Source: Phytophthora sp. 'mugwort' (Eukaryota; Oomycota; Peronosporomycetes; Peronosporales; Peronosporaceae). Taken from it: DNA of 64,000 nucleotides. This document shows, piece by piece, positions 1-10,012 of this stretch. Positions within the stretch are counted from its first letter, which is position 1. The number at the start of each line of letters is the position of its first letter. The position numbers and the translations under genes are program-made. The notes under the pieces are model-generated. The model did not search any database, had not been told where the DNA came from, and worked only from the letters and a program-made list of their open reading frames with translations. The stretch covers positions 3,658,001-3,722,000 of the forward strand of contig JAUCEF010000007.1 in the NCBI GenBank assembly GCA_033558025.1, read 5' to 3'.

Positions 1-2361
1 GTTTCGGTCATGTTCTTTGTGGTTTTTGCGGGATTTGTTGTACCGAAAAGCGAAATGCCGGGGTATTTCATCTGGATCTATTGGATCGATCCCATTGCCT
101 GGAGCCTCCGCGGAATCGCCGTAAACCAGTACCGCTCTGACGAGTTCGATGTATGCGTGTTCGACGGCGTCGACTACTGCTCCAAGTACCAGTTGAAAAT
201 GGGCGAGTACTTCTTGTCGTTGTACGACGTTCCGTCTGATAAGAGCTGGGTTTGGCTTGCAGTGGTATTCCTGCTTGTGACATACGTCGTGTTCCTGTTC
301 TTTGGCGTTTTGGTACTGGAGTACAAGCGCTATGAGAGCCCTGAGCACATCACTTTAACAGCGGAGACCGCAGAACCTATAGCAATTGATGAGTATGCGC
401 TTGCTACGACACCCACGAACGGCAGCAGAAAGACGCCAGCAAGGGGAGAACAGATAGAGGAGACCGTCACAGTTAACGTGCGAGCCACCGCGAAGAAGTT
501 CCAGCCCGTCATCATCGCATTCGAGGACTTGTGGTACTCCGTGCCAGATCCTCACAACCCGAAGGAATCGCTCACGCTGCTCAAAGGTATCAGCGGCTAC
601 GCGATGCCTGGTTCCATCACGGCGCTCATGGGATCAACGGGTGCAGGCAAGACAACACTTATGGATGTCATTGCCGGTCGCAAGACTGGGGGCACCATCC
701 AAGGCAAGATCCTGCTTAACGGATATGAGGCAAGCGACTTGGCTATCCGCCGTTGCACAGGCTACTGTGAGCAGATGGACATTCACTCGGATGCTTCAAC
801 TATTCGCGAAGCACTGGTCTTTAGTGCGTTCCTGCGTCAGGACAGTTCGGTGCCCGACAGCCAGAAATACGACTCCGTGGAGGAGTGTCTAGAGCTGCTG
901 GATCTGCAGAATGTGGCTGACGAAATCGTACGCGGCAGCCCGACAGAGCGCATGAAGCGTCTAACCATCGGTGTGGAGGTGGCTGCTGACCCACGGGTGT
1001 TGTTCCTCGATGAGCCCACGAGTGGTCTGGATGCGCGGTCTGCCAAACTCATCATGGACGGGGTCCGCAAGGTGGCCGACACTGGCCGCACTATTGTGTG
1101 CACGATTCACCAGCCGTCCACGGAGGTGTTCATGCTCTTCGACAAGTTGTTGCTCTTGAAGCGTGGCGGTCAGACGGTGTACTTCGGTGACCTCGGAGAA
1201 CGAGCCCAGACAATGGTGGATTACTTCGAGGCGATTCCCGGTGTGGTGCCACTTCCAGAGAACTACAATCCCGCTACGTGGATGCTGGAATGCATTGGTG
1301 CAGGTGTAAGCCATATGCACGATAACCCCGTGGACTTCGTGGAGGTCTTTGATGCCAGTGAGACAAAGCATGCAATGGATGCACACTTGGCGTCGGAGGG
1401 GGTGGCGGTGCCAGCTCCGGGATCGACGGAGCTTGTGTTTGCAAGGAAACGTGCCGCAAGATCGTGGACACAGATGACAGCTCTGGTTGAGCGCTTCATG
1501 AAGTTGTATTGGCGCACACCGTCGTACAACTTAACCCGGTTTGCCATTGCACCACTTCTTGGCTTGCTGTTTGGACTCATCTACGTCAACGTGTCGTACA
1601 CTTCGTACCAGGGGGTCAACGCTGGTGTCGGGATGGTCTTCATGACAACGCTCTTCAACGGTATCGTGGCCTTTAACAGCGTCCTGCCCATTACGTCCCA
1701 AGACCGCGAGGCATTCTACCGTGAGAGAGCAGCACAAACCTACAACTCGCTCTGGTACTTTGTGGGGTCCACGGTCGCTGAGATCCCGTACGTCTTTGGC
1801 TCCATGCTTATGTATACGGTCGTTTTCTACTGGATGGTGGGCTTCACGGGCTTTGGCACTGCACTTCTCTACTGGATCAACACGTCATTCTTGGTGCTAT
1901 TACAGACGTACCTCGGCCAGCTGCTAGTGTACGCGCTGCCAAGTGTCGAGGTTGCAGCTCTTTTGGGTGTCATGCTCAACTCGATCCTCTTCCTCTTCAT
2001 GGGATTCAATCCACCAGCTAACGCTATCCCATCAGGCTACAAGTGGCTGTACACAATCACCCCTCAGCGTTACTCGCTCGCGATTCTAGCCGCGCTCACG
2101 TTCAGCAAATGCGACGATCTTCCCACGTACGAGAACGCGACGCAGCAGTATGTGAACGTCGATGGAGATCTCGGTTGCCAGCCCATGAAGAACCCACCGG
2201 TGACCATCAGCCACATCACCATCAAAGAGTACGTCGAGTCCGTCTTCGAGTACAAGCATGACGAGATCTGGCGCAATTTTGGCATCGTCCTCGCATTTAT
2301 CGTGGGGATTCGACTCCTCTCTTTGCTGTCGCTGCGCTTCATCAATCATCAGAAGAGATAG
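1..2361 (+). CDS. PDR-type ABC transporter (ABCG), C-terminal half, 5' truncated
   Basis: The frame is open from base 1, so the gene starts upstream and about half of a full-size (roughly 1,300-1,400 aa) PDR transporter is visible. It begins with the last part of transmembrane domain 1. A cytosolic linker follows, then the second nucleotide-binding domain: Walker A GSTGAGKTT (about codon 208 counted from the ATG at 10), a signature region ending KRLTIGVEVAADP, and Walker B LFLDEPTSGLD. The second membrane domain starts near TRFAIAPLLGLLFG and has about six hydrophobic segments, with a large extracellular loop between the last two. The usual LSGGQ-like signature is replaced by SPTERMKRLTIG. 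Family knowledge: plasma-membrane efflux of hydrophobic compounds, often drug- or host-defence-related. The stop at 2359-2361 is followed by AT-rich sequence. No intron is seen in this half. Confidence 0.95.
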   Translation, partial: VSVMFFVVFAGFVVPKSEMPGYFIWIYWIDPIAWSLRGIAVNQYRSDEFDVCVFDGVDYCSKYQLKMGEYFLSLYDVPSDKSWVWLAVVFLLVTYVVFLFFGVLVLEYKRYESPEHITLTAETAEPIAIDEYALATTPTNGSRKTPARGEQIEETVTVNVRATAKKFQPVIIAFEDLWYSVPDPHNPKESLTLLKGISGYAMPGSITALMGSTGAGKTTLMDVIAGRKTGGTIQGKILLNGYEASDLAIRRCTGYCEQMDIHSDASTIREALVFSAFLRQDSSVPDSQKYDSVEECLELLDLQNVADEIVRGSPTERMKRLTIGVEVAADPRVLFLDEPTSGLDARSAKLIMDGVRKVADTGRTIVCTIHQPSTEVFMLFDKLLLLKRGGQTVYFGDLGERAQTMVDYFEAIPGVVPLPENYNPATWMLECIGAGVSHMHDNPVDFVEVFDASETKHAMDAHLASEGVAVPAPGSTELVFARKRAARSWTQMTALVERFMKLYWRTPSYNLTRFAIAPLLGLLFGLIYVNVSYTSYQGVNAGVGMVFMTTLFNGIVAFNSVLPITSQDREAFYRERAAQTYNSLWYFVGSTVAEIPYVFGSMLMYTVVFYWMVGFTGFGTALLYWINTSFLVLLQTYLGQLLVYALPSVEVAALLGVMLNSILFLFMGFNPPANAIPSGYKWLYTITPQRYSLAILAALTFSKCDDLPTYENATQQYVNVDGDLGCQPMKNPPVTISHITIKEYVESVFEYKHDEIWRNFGIVLAFIVGIRLLSLLSLRFINHQKR

Positions 2362-2809
2362 GCACATTCATGCCAGTTAATTTTATATATGTACATTTGG
2401 TGCTGCGCTGTTGCTGTTTCCTGAACACATTTTGTAATTTTCATGCACGATTCAGCAAGGTCATGTATCGGTTGGCACACCGTTAAGTACGATTAAATTC
2501 GTATTAATAATGGCTAATATACTATATTCTAGATAAAACATCATTTTATCTAGACTTTTCAAATCCTGTAAGCTGCTTGGTCTTACACAGCAGTTGGGCG
2601 TTATTGCAATCTTCAAGATGACACCATTGGGATTAGTGAGACCTTATAAAAGCACATAAATAAATAACGACGAAAATTACTTTTCTTCGAAATGTTACGC
2701 GAAGGTGGACTCGGCGCGCCACCGTAAACCTGCGTGATACAATCCCACTACAGGTATTAATATATTGTAGATGATTAGAGGAAGGTAGCTACAGTCATTA
2801 CAGTAATTA
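2362..2809. other. Intergenic, no gene seen
   Basis: AT-rich spacer after the transporter. No reading frame with protein-like composition was found on either strand. Confidence 0.6.
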
Positions 2810-2819
2810 GTCCGACGTA

Positions 2820-2955
2820 GACTAATTTATGTGAGCCGACTCTAGATCTACTGTATATCAATAAAAAGTATGCCATTACGATACAAAGACTAATTTTGAG
2901 CACATACTAATTATGAGCTCAGACTAATTTTGAACTCAGACTAATTTTGACCACA
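2820..2955 (+). repeat. Left cluster of GACTAATTNTGA direct repeats
   Basis: Five imperfect copies of a motif close to GACTAATTTTGAG start at 2820, 2888, 2906, 2922 and 2939. An inverted partial copy (AATTAGTCC) lies just upstream. A matching cluster is found at 6498-6640, so the two bracket the hAT-like relic and the chromodomain fragment. Short subterminal repeats are typical of hAT elements; using them as element boundaries is inference. Confidence 0.7.
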
Positions 2956-3118
2956 TGATCGAATGGCAAATAATTGCGATTCAATAAATAATTGGTTTTG
3001 CCATACTATTGTTATTGGGAGTAGCCCATGTCAATATAATATGATATTGAACCAATTATTGGTAATAAATATGGCAAAGCCAGACCTTATCTTGTGATAG
3101 CATCACCAATCAGATCCG

Positions 3119-4844
3119 ATGAATCATCGGTGTCGGCCACACCATATTCATGTCGAAATGAAAACCATTGGATCCGAGTGCTCATTAGACCACACTGCCA
3201 GCTTCCAGCATGTCTGGCGGGCTGCCATTCTTGAGATACAACTTAATCTCCCTGAATTTCGAACCACAACGGTCTTAAGCATATCGCTGCCAACTCCTAC
3301 ACGTCACTTGGTCAAGGGGATGTTTCGCTGCAATATTTGCGGCAGTCAACGGAAACAAGCTGGAGGGGCAGGGTACTCCAATCTCAAGGCGCACCTGGAC
3401 GCGAAACATGCGGGAATGAGACTTCGTCCGAAGGCAGCTCGGGACGCTCATTCCAATCGTATGGCTTCGTATAGGAAGAAGCAAGTCATCGGTTCCAGTC
3501 GATCCAGTGGATTATCATGCGGAACATGCCCATCCACGAAGTTGAAGACGCTCTTACGCGAGCGTCTTCAACTTCGTGGATGGGCAAGCTGCGCCCTTTA
3601 CTGTTAAAGTTGTAAAGAAGTGCCTCGAAGGACGCGCAATTAAGGTTGGCCACAGCTCGAGAAGGAATTGGAAATGCTCTTTGGTCTAATGTTTAATGGA
3701 TGGTCACACGCCGGCGTGCACTATGTCGCCCTTTTCAAAGCAGATGGCAAGCTCTACGTGCCTCTGCTGGCTCTACCCCCTCTGGCAGATGGATCTCAGA
3801 GAGCAGATGCCCATGTCAAGCTGTTCGGAAACATCCTCGACGTTTATGACAAGACGAAGGGCAAGGTGGGGTTCTGGTGGGCGACAACTGCAACACGAAT
3901 CATTCTGTTGCGAGCAAATGAGGCGTTCCACTTGTTGTGTTTGCGAGCCACCGATTAAACCTCGCTGTGAACAAGTTCTTGGCCCCATATGAGTATTTGC
4001 TGTCCGAAGTGAACACCCTAATGGTGGAGTTGCGTAAAAAACAACTGTGCCGAGCTTAAGAAGCACACCGAACTCCTTCCTGTAAAACGGAACGTGACTC
4101 ACTGGTCTTCCACGTCCACAATGGTGCAACGCTATATCCGATCCGAGCAGAGATCAAGAAGGTGGAAATGGTAGAAAGACTTATCCCAACTGGCACGAAG
4201 AACTGAGAACTTCTTGACCTCTTCGAGCATCTGAAGAAGTTCGAAAGCATCTGCCTGTGATTGCTGCGCGACGATGCGGACATGGCCGAGATGCGAGTGA
4301 TGTTTGACGCCATAATCGCTGAGTATCCTGTTATGGGAGGACACCTGAAGGCCACCGCAGATTGTGCAACGATTGGCATTTGAGACAGGCGGTGTGAAGG
4401 TGATCAAGGGCTCTTTGCTGGCTTCGGCTGAAGATTTGGTATTGGAGCCCTTTAAGCTGACACACACTGCTGGAAAGAAGCGCGAAGAGAGAGAGAGGCG
4501 AATACTACACATCACAGCTCCTTCGAAGCGGGGGTAAGAAGTGCAAGTCGACATCGGACATGAAGCAGTACATGCCTCTAGTGAAGATGATACCGCCAAC
4601 TTCTAACATAGTGGAGCGGCCATTTTCGCAGTGCAAGCTAGTCTTGATACCGCAACGCCGCTCCATGGACCCCGCCAACTTTGAGCAGCTAGCTTTTCTT
4701 CGTGTTAATCGTGATATATGGGACGTTAGTGTAGCTCCTGTTACGAAGGAACAAAAAACAAAACGTAAACAGTTGAAGGGGTTTGTCGTAATACACGTAA
4801 ATACACCTCTTATTATTTGTGGATTGGGCTATTCGAAAAGGTAA
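3119..4844 (+). pseudogene. hAT-like transposase relic with BED zinc finger
   Basis: Three frames carry pieces of one transposase. At 3119-3607 is a BED-type zinc finger (FRCNICGS, then HLDAKH, near 3322-3415). At 3668-3958 is a core segment with LMFNGWSHAGVHYVALF and a catalytic-domain-like region. At 4560-4844 is a C-terminal dimerisation-like segment with PPTSNIVERPFSQCK and FLRVNRDIW. The order matches hAT transposases: BED finger, RNase H-like core, hAT_C. Frameshifts and stops separate the parts and the DDE triad cannot be assembled, so the copy is dead. The coding break at 3527-3586 is a perfect inverted repeat. Confidence 0.75.
3527..3586. repeat. Perfect 27-bp inverted repeat inside the hAT relic
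   Basis: Bases 3527-3553 are the exact reverse complement of 3560-3586, with a 6-base loop (TTACGC). The arm starts TGCCCATCCACGAAGTTGAA. It lies within the coding region and disrupts it, which suggests a local template-switch (snap-back) event rather than a functional hairpin. Confidence 0.9.
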
Positions 4845-5410
4845 ATATGCACAGAATTATTTACTTTTAAACAATTAAATCGAAATTATGTATAGGCGTT
4901 TGTCAGGTACGTGTTGCACTTTCATTTGAGCTTAGACTTAAATGTTGACGGAGTAGAAGCAGATTACACATCATCATTGGCCATGTGCAATCGTATATCG
5001 TGTTCAATCCACTTTGCAGAGTAATAAATATGGGTAAGTTTGGGTATAGTGCCATAATTTACAAATAGAAACTAAATATGTTTTGTACATTTTATTTTAT
5101 GAAAATATTGTTTCCGGCTCAGATACCTAAGGTGATGAGTCAAATATACATTTAACTTGTAGGAACCCATCGTCCTTCCTGTAAGAACAGTAGGACTAGC
5201 CTTCAAAGTGGTGACTACATTTCCCAAATTGCTGACAATGCCTCGCAAGACCAAACGAAACACGCAAATTCAAGTGCTGGCCGAGGCCAGATGACAGACG
5301 AACAAAAACATGCAAACAAACGAACAAGGCAACGAGGCCAAAGTTGGAGACGGCTGGAGCAAAAAGCGGCCGAGCTGCCATGGTGTCGTCCTTTTACGGA
5401 GACGCTATAG
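4845..5410. other. Inter-relic sequence with a short basic reading frame
   Basis: Mostly AT-rich. Toward the right, the + strand reads a Lys/Arg/Gln-rich stretch from the ATG at 5238 (MPRKTKRNTQIQ) and then in another frame to 5410. It could be the N-terminal side of the chromodomain fragment, separated by frameshifts. Confidence 0.35.
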
Positions 5411-5617
5411 GACAATACTGACCTAGAAGACGAGGAAGACGGTCCTGACTTATTTACTGCTGATAGAATATACGCTAAAAACAATAATCAAGTAGGGCAG
5501 GAGTACTACTTAGTTTCTTGGGTGGGGTCCCCCCAGGGATTGACCTGGCAACCAGCCTCTGACTTGCCGCAAAACATGATGGCGATTTTCAATAATGGGG
5601 AACTTGGTGTGGCTTAG
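5411..5617 (+). pseudogene. Orphan chromodomain fragment
   Basis: The frame opens directly after a stop at 5408-5410 and runs to TAG at 5615-5617 (68 codons). An acidic stretch (EDEEDGPD) is followed by FTADRIYAKN, then YYLVSWVGS, then LTWQPASDLP. This is the chromodomain pattern: a first strand, the aromatic (Y)LVxWxG strand, and the TWxPxxxL helix start. It has no ATG of its own before the domain. Chromodomains occur at the C-termini of some LTR-retrotransposon integrases and in chromatin proteins. With no integrase upstream, its parent gene is unclear. Confidence 0.65.
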
Positions 5618-6021
5618 CCAGTTGACTACAGGGACAGCATACCAAAGGGGATCACTGCTGGGGCAAGAGTACACGTAGAGCAAGACCAAGCTAATGATTG
5701 CATCAATATATTTAAATTGCGGGAATTTTATTAGTGTTTGAGCTCATATTAGAATTTTTATTGCGGAAATACCAGCACCATTGTAATACAGTATTGAATT
5801 TTCCGACCTCTGATTCGGTTAACCCTACACTAGCGCGTCGTTGCCTGCGCCATTAAATCAACACTGGAGGCGCCATTCCTTTTTCCTCCCAAGCCTCACC
5901 GCTGCTATCTGATTCTTCATCGACGGCCTCCGTGTATGTAGCTTTGGATTTACTGCAAAATCTGCGGCGTACTCTTCATGATTTCCTGTAAGTGCGGGAA
6001 TAATTGCGTCGAACGCCAAGG
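5618..6021. other. No gene seen
   Basis: AT-rich sequence; no convincing coding tract on either strand. Confidence 0.5.
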
Positions 6022-6240
6022 TCAATCAAAACTAAGCGATAAGCGGCACCGCGTCACAGCTTTCTGCGCGTAGCTGATCTTATTTTGGTCGTTTTTCCCA
6101 TTGACCTCCTTGACAGCAGCTGTGGCCAGTTCCAAGAAGAATCTCTCACCAGGAATTTTCATCTTACCGGAGTAGGATCCATCTTTCCGTAACTTGTTCT
6201 GCCATTCTTTTTCTTCGATCAGCCCGATATTTTTTATCTT
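6022..6240 (-). pseudogene. Unidentified coding-like fragment
   Basis: On the minus strand a 72-codon open frame lies between two stops and has a protein-like composition: GLIEEKEWQNKLRKDGSYSG, later ERFFLELATAAVKEVN and SYAQKAV. There is no start codon. I do not recognise the family. Its place between the two GACTAATT repeat clusters suggests transposon cargo or debris. Confidence 0.3.
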
Positions 6241-6497
6241 TCAACATTCGCGACCACATGTCTTTTTTAAAAGAGATAAACGGGTAATTTAAATGGAAAA
6301 GGAAGAAAATGACCAAAACTGCCTGCTCATTTGTCGACACGTGACTGCCCTAATCCAAAGAAGAAAGAATGCTATCTCGGGCGTCTTGGGCCTGTAGATT
6401 GCGACGAGTAATCACCGCACGCAAGACATAAACTCAGATCGCGTGGATAGAGTAGGCAAGACCAACCCGTTAACCCAAGAACAGCCCGACAGTGACA

Positions 6498-6640
6498 GAC
6501 TAATTGTGAACTTTTGTGGACAGACTAATTATGAATCTTAGGATTTCACGACGACAGAAATTAGTCTGTACTGGACTAATTGTGAATACAAACTAATTGC
6601 GAATACAGACTTATTGTGAATACAGACTGATCGTGAATAC
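6498..6640 (+). repeat. Right cluster of GACTAATTNTGAA repeats
   Basis: Copies of (CA)GACTAATTNTGAA start near 6498, 6523 and 6573. Degenerate copies (AACTAATTGCGAA, GACTTATTGTGAA, GACTGATCGTGAA) follow at about 6591-6640, and one inverted copy lies near 6560. They are the same motif and orientation as at 2820-2955. Confidence 0.7.
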
Positions 6641-7504
6641 AAAAATAATTGCTGTATCCACGTACTGGTAATTGGGAGGTTTCGCAACTTGTTCAGTTCC
6701 CTTTCCCACAAACTTATGGTCGGGGGAAGCGAGTGGGAAAGGAATCACAATCAGCAGATTTCGCAGTTGATGGATGTGATAGCATGTCTGGAACTTTAGT
6801 AATGCATTTAAGAAAAGTATTAGTTGTGAAGTGCACAGCTGGCGCCTTAAATCGTCGTTAGCAGTGCATCTAGCCAAAATGAGAATTTGCAGCCGCCACC
6901 AGCCAAGCAGAAAAACTTTCGAATGAAGACGGCGTCGCTCTGCTGCGTCGAGTTGCCGCTGATCACCTTTCTCATCTGCCTCTGAGACTGTTGGGACTGT
7001 TGCCTATTGCCAACACCTAGATACATGTCACAGATTTTATAATTCAATTATCCCAGGCAAGGCTGCCCTAGATCGCTTCCACAAACTGATGGCGAGCCAC
7101 CGTGCGATCGAGCGCGAATCCGCTGAGCTCTCTGGCTTGATCCTGTTAAGTACAATGAGAAGGTGGAGCTTTTAGATTAATGTCTGTCTCTAGTCGACAA
7201 AGACACACTCATTAAAAAACAGGGCACATAGGTAAAAAAAAATACACCCCCATGTAAAACGTTGGTATACCTGCTATACATACAGTGCGTTTGCTCGACG
7301 CAACCCTGTATTAACCCGTCCTATAGTTATGTACCAACTCAGACGAACTTAGATATGTTACTTACGCCTGATTCCGATTACGAGTCGATGCAAGTACTCG
7401 CTTGTATGCGGTTTCCTGGCTTGGGCAAAGTACCAAGAACGCCGCAAACTTTCATCTAGGAGTCGAGGAACCACCGAATTCTTCATGCCACAATTGCTCT
7501 TTAC
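6641..7504. other. No gene seen
   Basis: Short chance frames only. The sequence before 7505 is AT-rich and could hold the degraded left end of the Merlin-like element. Confidence 0.45.
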
Positions 7505-7600
7505 TCAGGCCTTAATTTTCTCCTCCCGTACCGCTTCGATGCGGTTGGTATGGGCACCAGTGGTTGGGTCCACAAAAATCTTCGAGTGGTTCGCCCACTG
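7505..7600 (-). pseudogene. Merlin/ISXO2-like transposase, C-terminal fragment
   Basis: The minus strand reads ANHSKIFVDPTTGAHTNRIE and ends at a TGA at about 7511-7513. NHSxxFVDPxTGAHTNxIE is the characteristic block around the final acidic residue of ISXO2/IS1016-like transposases, the prokaryotic relatives of eukaryotic Merlin elements. The rest of the same protein family is 1.7 kb upstream on the same strand (9298-10012). The fragment abuts the end of the Rep-like relic with no spacer. Confidence 0.7.
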
Positions 7601-8640
7601 ATCCCATATGACATGTCGGCTTCGCTGAATCGCGGTTGCCGCACATCTTGAGACCCTTGATATCGTTCTTTGATAGCAGCTTCCGGCCCAATACTCACAG
7701 GAAATTTTGTCACGTTGACGACAAAAAGCGTCGGGACAGGTTTCCGTTTCGTCCAGGCATGTCTTCAGGGTGAACATCAGCAATTGAAAAGTTGGAAGAA
7801 ACCAGAACGGTAGTTCTAGTGAGCTAAAGCGTCTTGTATTTCTGATCAATAGGGAAACTAGCGTCGTCACAAATTGTCTGGAGGAACTGGACACCGAGTT
7901 TCTCAACCGTTTCGTGATCGACATCTTGGAGGAGAACATGGGTGTATTCATCAGCTTTGTATAGGTCAAAGAACCTGTTGTTGAGGTCCTTGTTATAGTA
8001 CTTTGGGTACACCACTGGTAGGATTGCACTCTTGCCAGATCCAGGTTGACCAGTGGTCCAAATGTGAGGTTTTCCGTTGCTCTTGAAGAAGTCATACTTC
8101 TGGGTAATGAGAGATTTGATCTTCTCGCCGTACGTTAGGTAGTTCTATGGGAACTTTGTGAATGCCTCTTTTTCACGACTTCCCTCAATCATACCACGCA
8201 TCTCGATGATGATATCATGAAATATTCTTTTCTTCTCTTCTGTACTGCGCTTTATCGTGGAAGACCTGCATCAGCAGTATCCGCAGGTGGGACACCGTAT
8301 TCAAACCTCAATGTCACGTTGATCTTGGTCTTGGTTTTTATGGGGATCGATTCATCCCTGAACCGGGAGAGAGCGGTTCCTTGGTACCAAATAGTAGCCG
8401 GTGCCGGTCTTAATTCGGAGTTGCATGATGACGCTAGATTTCCTGACTCGATTAGGGTACACGAAGGCATAGTGCACGTGCTTGATGAGATAGTCATTGT
8501 TAAAGGGGCGATCTCCAATTCCAACTCCGCCGACCAGGGCATAGTTGAATTTCTCTTGGTCCGTTATGGCCTCGATGTTGCCGAGAAGTAGGGTGAGGTC
8601 GTCGTCGGTAGGGACATTGAACCTTGCATCCCGTTGACGA
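7600..8640 (-). pseudogene. CRESS-DNA-virus-like Rep relic (HUH endonuclease + SF3 helicase)
   Basis: Read on the minus strand, the order of motifs fits a rolling-circle replication initiator. First is a first-strand-like FNYALVGG (about 8550). Next is HUH motif HVHYAFVY at about 8472-8480. A tyrosine motif region GYYLVPRN lies near 8375-8396. The helicase part has Walker A GQPGSGKS (8028-8051) and Walker B HVLLQDVDHE (about 7917-7934). The frame is broken near 8360 and near 8200-8270, and a stop lies near 8146 and another near 7830, so it cannot make a full protein. Similar Rep-like sequences are known as endogenous elements in several eukaryotes. The exact virus family cannot be named from this reading. 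Confidence 0.72.
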
Positions 8641-8717
8641 TCCTAGTATGGAAATGAACAAGCGAACCGGAGTACCATGTTAACTGTTGGTTAGGGGGCA
8701 AAACTGCTAATAACTAC

Positions 8718-9267
8718 CTAAACCCACATTTCATCGTCGTCTTCGATCTCGGCCATGTCTTCCGCAGTCAAAGCCATGTCGTTGAACCAAGCCTCATTGT
8801 CAGTGCCAAGTTGTACTTCGTCAAGTGGGAGGTCGTCGAAAGTCACCCACTCAGCGTAGCGACGCCTAGCTTCAACAGCGACGGCAAACCAATCATGAAG
8901 AATGGCGCGTAACATGCCGTTTCATTAATATCCGCGGGGCCGTCGTGTAGCCACGTTGGGCCAAATTCAACATGGTTCCGGTTCGCGTGAGACGGGTTCG
9001 GAGAACAGCAACTTGGTTGAATAGGCAGTGATTCTCTGTAGCGTATACGTCGTTTTCTTGCTTGAACCAGGAGACCATCAGTAGCCCAGTTACCATGTGG
9101 CCACCTTGTTGGTACGCTGGATGGATCCGTTGAACACCGGGATGAATGGGAACTGGAGGAGGAGTCGACTGGTTGGGAGGAGGAGTGGCCATGTTACTTC
9201 GAGACGGTTGTTCTCCAGCGTGTGCAGCAGGCCCTTGCGCGGGCCACGCACCGCTTCCGTCGCGCAC
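8718..9267 (-). other. Two unidentified reading frames between Merlin-like and Rep-like parts
   Basis: On the minus strand, 9267-8893 holds a frame with a Pro-rich stretch (MATPPPNQSTPPPVPIHPG) followed by a less biased part. The frame 8915-8718 gives a 65-aa peptide with a very acidic end (AEDMAEIEDDDEMWV). Neither matches a family I know. They may be cargo of the same element or debris of a third. Confidence 0.35.
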
Positions 9268-9297
9268 GACTTGAACTGGGCCAACATGATCAGTGTT

Positions 9298-10012
9298 CTA
9301 ACATAAATACATTCGGTTAATACGTAATGATATAGTGGTGGTTCCGTACCAGGCTTTACTGCAGTATTTAATGCATTTCGGCAGGGTATTCTTGGCGCGA
9401 TCGTAGTACACAACCCTGGCAAACCATTTCTTTGTCGTGTCGTCAACGCCGTCGAAGGCCCAGAAGTCGGGGTATTTTGCGACGCAGTTGTACTTCTTCT
9501 TGTTTTTCATGCTCGTTCCGTCGATTTCGACGGCGTGACCAATACCACAACTTGTACATTCTTTCAATACTTATGTATCTTAAAAATATCTACAGCCATT
9601 ATTCAATTGCACCCGCATATCGCAACGGATCATCTCCGCGCTGCATAAGTCGCAAGCATACGCGCACCACTGGTACCGACTTCGGCGTGAACTCCACCTG
9701 GGCGGCCTCTCCCACGTGGGTACCGCTTGCCCTGAAAAATAGTATCATCACGAGCTTCGAGAGGGGGTCACCCGGCCTTGCGAGGAAGGTGTTCGCCCTC
9801 ACCGTCCTTTGGACGTGACGGCCTGCGCGGTTTCAACGCCAACGCGGTCCGTTCTGGCGCGTTTGGCCGGCACACTTGTGGCAAACCGCTGTATTTCCGA
9901 CTAGGCCAGCTTGCATGCACCACGTTAGAGCACCCTTTTCCGCAGTTCATGCGAGTATCATAGTGTTGGACGTGTAGTGCTTGGTGTCAATGCTAACATC
10001 GTACGACGTCAT
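9298..10012 (-). pseudogene. Merlin/ISXO2-like transposase, N-terminal and central parts
   Basis: From the ATG at 10012 the minus strand gives MTSYDVSIDTKHY, then (in shifted frames) a zinc-ribbon-like WCMQAGLVGNTAVCHKC, then a helix-turn-helix-like block in 9802-9599 with LSKLVMILFFRASGTHVGEA. The 9567-9298 frame has CGIGHAVEIDGTSMKNKKKY followed by FWAFDGVDDTTKKWFARVV. VEID(E/G)xxxxxxKKYN and WxFxGV are the first catalytic block of ISXO2/Merlin DDE domains. Several frameshifts and a stop make it a relic. The missing C-terminal block is at 7505-7600, beyond the Rep-like insert. Confidence 0.68.
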
